DNA of 45,834 nt from Alteromonas_E sp964230255 (GTDB lineage Bacteria; Pseudomonadota; Gammaproteobacteria; Enterobacterales; Alteromonadaceae), in NCBI GenBank assembly GCA_964230255.1, contig CAXRGW010000046.1, forward strand, positions 1-45,834. The letters run 5' to 3'. The notes beneath the pieces were generated by a model, which was not told the origin of the DNA, ran no database searches, and saw only the letters and a list, made by a program, of their open reading frames with translations. Made by a program: the position numbers and the translations under genes. Positions 42,015 to 45,834 of the stretch are shown here, piece by piece; the stretch's first letter is position 1; every line of letters begins with the position of its first letter.

Positions 42015-43016
42015 TTAGAATAATTTTAATGGGGCTTCGTCTAGAGCCGCGAGCTGTTCTTTGAGACTCAATATCTGTTGTTCCCAATACTTATCAGTAG
42101 CAAACCAAGGAAAGGCCCGAGGGAATGCGGCATCACCCCAGCGATTAGCTAGCCACGCCATATAATGGACAATGCGCATGGCGCGAAGCGGCTCTATCAA
42201 GTCTAACTGCGTGCTGTCAAAGCAGTGAAATTCTTCATACGCTTCAACTAAGGTATCGAGCTGGATCATTTGTTGCTGGCGTTCACCCGATAACATCATC
42301 CATAGATCTTGGATTGCCGGGCCCATACGGCAATCATCTAGATCTAAAATACTTGGCCCGTCACGCCATAAAATATTACTTGGGTGACAATCGCCGTGCA
42401 GACGAATATACGGGGTTGAGTGGTAGGCTTTTTCGGTCGCCTTAATGACGTGCTCGAGTACGGTGTAAAACGGTGTCTCAAGGGAGCTTGGAACCAGATT
42501 ACTGTGCTGCAGCGTTTGCAGTGGTTGATGCAGATAGGCAGTAGTCGAAAACGCCGGACGCGATTCGAAATCTCGGGAAGAGCTGAGACGGTGGATACGG
42601 CCTAAATAGCGACCGACTTGCTCGAGTTGGTCTAGGTTATCGACTTCAAATTGTCGACCTCCGACGGAAGCGAACAGCGCAAATCGATAGCCTGAAAAGT
42701 GGTGAAGTGTGCGTGCTCCGATACTACTGGGCGCCACAACCGGAATTTCTCCTGCTTTTAACTCTGTCGCAAAGTCGTGTTCTTCTTGGATTTGCCCGTC
42801 AGTCCAGCGCTGCGGGCGGTAGAACTTGACCACCCAGCGCTGTCTGTTGTCATCGATAAATTGATAAACGCGATTTTCGTAACTATTCAGGGCGAGTAAC
42901 CCGGACTCTGCGTATACGCCAATGCTTTCAAGGGCATTGAGGATCAAATCCGGGGTTAAATCGGCAAACTGAAATTCACTGCTAACAGCATTTGATTTAA
43001 TTGAAGTCTCACTCAC
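42015..43016 (-). CDS. srkA: Stress response kinase SrkA (YihE/RdoA)
   Basis: 333 residues, aminoglycoside phosphotransferase-like kinase fold. Nucleotide-binding lysine VVKFYRP, catalytic loop LHGDCHPSNILW (H-G-D..H..N) and LDLDDCRMGP metal-binding aspartates. E. coli SrkA is a Ser/Thr kinase of the Cpx stress response, transcribed with dsbA. Here it starts two bases after the ccoG stop, so it is co-transcribed with ccoG, with btuB downstream under its own riboswitch. Confidence 0.95.
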   Translation of the reverse strand: MSETSIKSNAVSSEFQFADLTPDLILNALESIGVYAESGLLALNSYENRVYQFIDDNRQRWVVKFYRPQRWTDGQIQEEHDFATELKAGEIPVVAPSSIGARTLHHFSGYRFALFASVGGRQFEVDNLDQLEQVGRYLGRIHRLSSSRDFESRPAFSTTAYLHQPLQTLQHSNLVPSSLETPFYTVLEHVIKATEKAYHSTPYIRLHGDCHPSNILWRDGPSILDLDDCRMGPAIQDLWMMLSGERQQQMIQLDTLVEAYEEFHCFDSTQLDLIEPLRAMRIVHYMAWLANRWGDAAFPRAFPWFATDKYWEQQILSLKEQLAALDEAPLKLF

Positions 43017-43018
43017 AA

Positions 43019-44452
43019 TTATTTGTATAAAAACCTAGTTGGCTCTTCGACTTCGATCAGGTTACCGTCTAAATCTTGTGTTTGCACTCGGAAATAAATA
43101 TCGGTTACTCGTCCATCGAGGTTAGTTGTTTCTGTCGCCACAGAAACGGGCAAACTAAATATCTCACCACCTGCAACTTGGACTGCTTGATCGCCAAAGA
43201 ATTCATAACTATCTAAGCCAGTAACGCTAATAGTATAAGATCGCGATTCTTGCGATTTATTCAAGATCTTCAAGGTATAGACGTTTTCAACTAAGCCCTG
43301 GTTAGTTACGCGATACAAAGAGTTACGGTCACGGATTATATCCACTTCAAGTGAAGAGCGCGTGACAACCTCAAACGCGAGTAGGGTAGTCATAACCACC
43401 AACACAATCGCATAGCCAATTAATTTGGGCCGCACAATATCGGTCTTACCGCCTTTCAGTTCGTGCTCTGACGTAAAACTAATCAAGTCTTTGGGGTAAT
43501 TCATTTTTTCCATTACCCCGTTACACGCATCTACACATGCACCACAATTGATACATTCATACTGCAACCCATTGCGAATATCGATACCGGTAGGGCAGAC
43601 CTGCACACATAAATTACAGTCAATGCAGTCACCTAAGCCCTTATCTGCTAATTCTTCATGCGGAACCTTGCGTGGTCTGGGGCCGCGTTGCTCGCCGCGC
43701 GTAGGGTTGTAGGCAACGGTAAAGGTGTCTTTGTCGAACATCGCTGATTGGAAACGCGCGTATGGGCAGATGTGCGTACACATGACTTCGCGCATCCAGC
43801 CAGCATTACCGTAGGTACAAACGGTAAAGAAGATAACAAAGAAACCAGCCCAAAAACTGACGTTAAAGGTGAAAAAATCAATAAATAATTGGTCGATCGG
43901 CGTGAAGTAACCAACAAAGGTGAGTGCCGTCAATAAAGCCACTATTACCCATGAAGTGTGTTTTAACGTTTTGCGCCAGAATTTATCAAAGTCCATCGGG
44001 CGCTGGTCGAGTTTCATGCGCTTATTGCGCGCACCTTCAATTTTTTCTTCGAACCAGATGTAGATGAAAGTCCATGTGGTCTGGGGGCACATGAATCCGC
44101 ACCAGACACGACCAGCGAAGGTAGTAACAAAAAATAGCGCATACGCTGAGACGATGAGTAACCAAGCTAACAGCGTTAAGTCCTGAGGCCACAGTGTCAT
44201 ACTAAATATAGTGAAGCGCTGCTCGCCGATGTTGAGTAATACGGCCTGTGCACCGTTATAGGGGATCCAGGGAATAACGGCGAAAATTCCCAAGAAAATC
44301 AATCCAAAAAAGCGTCGAATAGTTTCGAATGTTCCTTCAACTGCGCGTACGTATATGCGACTTCGCGGCGTATAATTTTGGTCCTGGTTGCTTTTTTTCG
44401 GTTTGTGCACTTTTACCGGCGTAACGTCTTTTACCGGAATTTGATTATTCAT
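43019..44452 (-). CDS. ccoG: Cytochrome cbb3 oxidase accessory protein CcoG
   Basis: 477 residues from ATG 44452; ATG 44467 gives five more without a ribosome site. CcoG/FixG/RdxA features: hydrophobic segments, FMCPQTTWTFIYIW, CTHICPYARFQS, and a ferredoxin-type cluster region CIDCNLCVQVCPTGIDIRNG and CINCGACVDACNGV, with a C-terminal Ig-like periplasmic domain (LYRVTNQGLVENVYTLKILN). It reduces copper for cbb3-type oxidase assembly. No ccoNOPQ genes here. A candidate FNR site lies upstream. Confidence 0.96.
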   Translation of the reverse strand: MNNQIPVKDVTPVKVHKPKKSNQDQNYTPRSRIYVRAVEGTFETIRRFFGLIFLGIFAVIPWIPYNGAQAVLLNIGEQRFTIFSMTLWPQDLTLLAWLLIVSAYALFFVTTFAGRVWCGFMCPQTTWTFIYIWFEEKIEGARNKRMKLDQRPMDFDKFWRKTLKHTSWVIVALLTALTFVGYFTPIDQLFIDFFTFNVSFWAGFFVIFFTVCTYGNAGWMREVMCTHICPYARFQSAMFDKDTFTVAYNPTRGEQRGPRPRKVPHEELADKGLGDCIDCNLCVQVCPTGIDIRNGLQYECINCGACVDACNGVMEKMNYPKDLISFTSEHELKGGKTDIVRPKLIGYAIVLVVMTTLLAFEVVTRSSLEVDIIRDRNSLYRVTNQGLVENVYTLKILNKSQESRSYTISVTGLDSYEFFGDQAVQVAGGEIFSLPVSVATETTNLDGRVTDIYFRVQTQDLDGNLIEVEEPTRFLYK

Positions 44453-44540
44453 CGTCGGCTCTTTCATAGTTTGACAGCGATGCAGCCATGCGATTTCGTG
44501 TAAGGTTGTGCTAATTATAACTAAAATGTCTCTCGCATTC

Positions 44541-44554
44541 TTAACTTAGATCAA
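44541..44554. promoter_or_regulatory. Candidate FNR/Anr box upstream of ccoG
   Basis: TTAAC-TTAG-ATCAA; on the minus strand TTGAT-CTAA-GTTAA, 8 of 10 positions of TTGAT-N4-ATCAA. It lies about 75-90 bases before the ccoG start, typical for activation. cbb3-related genes are commonly FNR-controlled, which supports it. Confidence 0.5.
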
Positions 44555-44710
44555 TTTTTTGCTTTAATAATCAGGAAGTCGAATAAAATCCTTAGGACAC
44601 ATGGCCTGTGACGTTATTAAAGCCAATACCTCAGTATAGCCCTAAGCATTTAACTTTAAGCATAAGTCACCTACTGTGATAAGTGTGGCTGCGTAACTTT
44701 TCTTAGTGGT

Positions 44711-45073
44711 ATGGTTAAAGCGTTCGTTGTATTTATTGAAATTGTCCTGCTGGTTGCAATCTTGCGTACTGAGTTTATGCAGTATTGGTTGAGAGACGTT
44801 CAACACACTGTCTCAGAGTGGATGGTTACGATCTCCGAGATCCCCGATCAGCAAGAGATTGCAAAGTTGCAGGATAATATTAAACCATTCGTTGCTGGTA
44901 TGAGTGAATCTCAGCTGACCTATCTAGAGGAGATTACTGAGAGCCGCAATAGCATCGAATTGTTTAACAAGCAGTATTGTATTGCTCAAGATATGAATCC
45001 GTTTATCTACGGTACGACGTTGCGCGTGGTTTGCCGCGAAATCAATCGTTCGCCTTTGTCATCTAAAACCTAA
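44711..45073 (+). CDS. Small protein with N-terminal membrane anchor, unknown
   Basis: 120 residues. Residues about 3-18 (KAFVVFIEIVLLVAIL) make a membrane helix or uncleaved signal; the rest is acidic and helical, with two cysteines near the end (QYCIAQ and VVCREIN) that could form a disulfide in the periplasm. No family recognised. Start ATG 44711 with GTGG upstream. Followed by an intrinsic terminator, so a single-gene unit. Confidence 0.6.
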   Translation: MVKAFVVFIEIVLLVAILRTEFMQYWLRDVQHTVSEWMVTISEIPDQQEIAKLQDNIKPFVAGMSESQLTYLEEITESRNSIELFNKQYCIAQDMNPFIYGTTLRVVCREINRSPLSSKT

Positions 45074-45097
45074 AGTTGATGTTCACTCGTTTAAGAG

Positions 45098-45128
45098 CGG
45101 GTCGCCTATTAGGCGGCCCGTTTGTTTT
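45098..45128 (+). terminator. Intrinsic terminator after the small anchored protein
   Basis: CGGG-T-CGCC (45098-45106) pairs with GGCG-G-CCCG (45112-45120), one G-T wobble, loop TATTA, then TTTGTTTT. Confidence 0.88.
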
Positions 45129-45176
45129 GTGGCGCGATAATCAAACTAAACTTTTTATTCGCCTGTTGGTCTATTT

Positions 45177-45226
45177 ATCTGTGAGTAATGCAACTATCCG
45201 CACAGATCCAGGTAGTTAGCTATACT
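45177..45226 (+). promoter_or_regulatory. Possible promoter region of the DUF3016 gene
   Basis: A TATACT -10-like hexamer at 45221-45226 lies 48 bases before the ATG. A 7-bp inverted repeat ATCTGTG / CACAGAT (45177-45183, 45201-45207) overlaps the expected -35 zone and could be an operator. The -35 itself is not recognisable. Confidence 0.35.
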
Positions 45227-45273
45227 TAGGTTATCAATGCCATCAATGATGGCTCAGCTAAACAGAGGGTGTC

Positions 45274-45810
45274 ATGAAAAAATCGCTAGCTCTAACACTA
45301 TTACCCGTTGCTCTTTTCGCATCGCCGGTCGTTTTTTCTTCGGATGAGGTACAAGCCGACAAAGTAGCCGTGGTATGGGAGTCTCCAGAAGACTATTCAG
45401 ACGTGCGTCCGGTTAATCAATCGCGTAAGCGCTTCTTGGAGCAAACGCTCAATCGGCTTGAAGAACACTTTGCCGAGTTGGGTGGGCAATTTCCCGACAG
45501 GTACCAATGGAATCTAACGGTTACCAATTTGGATTTGGCCGGAGAAGTTTGGCCGAGCTCATTTGTAGGATTAGGCCAAAGCGGCAACGATGTGCGAGTT
45601 ATTAAGGACATCGATATTCCGCGCATAACGTTTAGTTATCAATTGACGGATGCTGGACAAATAGTCAAAGAAGCCGACGTAGAGCTTAAAGACATGGGTT
45701 TCTTGCAGCGCTCGTTACGCGGATTCGATTCAGAGCCCTTGAGGTATGAGAAACGCATGCTCGACGAGTGGTTTGCAGACGAGTTTTCGGGCCAAATAGC
45801 CAAAAACTAG
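45274..45810 (+). CDS. DUF3016 secreted protein
   Basis: 178 residues with a signal peptide (MKKSLALTLLPVALFASPVV then FSS). The body follows the DUF3016 pattern: VVWESPEDYSDVRPVNQSR, LAELGG-like region (here FAELGGQFP), TVTNLDLAGEVWPSS, RVIKDIDIPRITFSYQL and a terminal DEWF-ADEF. Function unknown; likely periplasmic. GAGGGTG precedes the ATG. The family is common in Alteromonadales and some Xanthomonadales. Confidence 0.85.
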   Translation: MKKSLALTLLPVALFASPVVFSSDEVQADKVAVVWESPEDYSDVRPVNQSRKRFLEQTLNRLEEHFAELGGQFPDRYQWNLTVTNLDLAGEVWPSSFVGLGQSGNDVRVIKDIDIPRITFSYQLTDAGQIVKEADVELKDMGFLQRSLRGFDSEPLRYEKRMLDEWFADEFSGQIAKN

Positions 45811-45834
45811 TCTGCCTGCGCTCAGGTGCAGCCA

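Noticed and set aside
45177..45207. CRP site before the DUF3016 gene
   Set aside because: TGTGA has no matching TCACA at six bases; only the ATCTGTG/CACAGAT dyad with wide spacing is real.

Overview
The window looks like a chromosomal segment of a marine-type gammaproteobacterium, most consistent with the Alteromonadales or a close relative; genus cannot be read from it. Reasons: the gammaproteobacterial order tolC / nudF-yqiB-cpdA-yqiA-parE, an EF-P lysylation cluster (epmB, efp, epmA), rlmG, srkA/dsbA, ccoG, a DUF3016 protein, a PrsT-like lipoprotein and a GlyGly-CTERM protease. No rRNA, tRNA or CRISPR array was seen.

Layout. 1-3400: end of an AT-rich mobile element carrying a 1064-residue divergent recombinase-like protein; it abuts a phoH gene cut at its P-loop codons. 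3400-4413: the phoH 3' fragment and a degraded GGDEF gene. 4443-8559 (minus): deaD-like helicase, cysG and a secreted transglutaminase-like protein in one tight unit. 8759-12640: PrsT-like TPR lipoprotein, a one-domain voltage-gated cation channel with an acidic filter, and a 54-residue coiled-coil protein, ending at a terminator shared with tolC (minus). 14296-21788: nudF-yqiB-cpdA-yqiA, then parE with two membrane or envelope proteins of unknown role. 21809-25127: two small proteins, then epmB (minus) divergent from efp-epmA.

25130-26030 is a graveyard of four broken genes (gamma-glutamylcyclotransferase-like, GNAT, probable CPBP protease, nth). It adjoins an AT-richer, probably acquired LysR / nitroreductase / hchA module (26011-28563), followed by a second relic zone (28564-28880). 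28881-33386: periplasmic cyclophilin, rlmG head-to-head with an AlkB-family gene, bolA and a two-gene ABC transporter. 33398-37247 (minus): AEC transporter followed by a large secreted GlyGly-CTERM metalloprotease; SulP transporter divergent.

38988-44452 (minus): ccoG-srkA, then a cobalamin riboswitch with an intrinsic-terminator platform controlling a btuB-like receptor, then a dsbA-like gene that may encode a lipoprotein. The last 1.1 kb holds a small unknown protein and a DUF3016 secreted protein.

Most interesting points: the phoH P-loop integration junction with its odd recombinase; the channel whose filter reads like engineered calcium-selective versions of bacterial sodium channels; the B12-switched btuB placed between srkA and dsbA; and the rlmG/alkB pair sharing a palindromic Shine-Dalgarno in a 12-bp gap. 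No wholly new multi-gene system can be demonstrated from this window alone.
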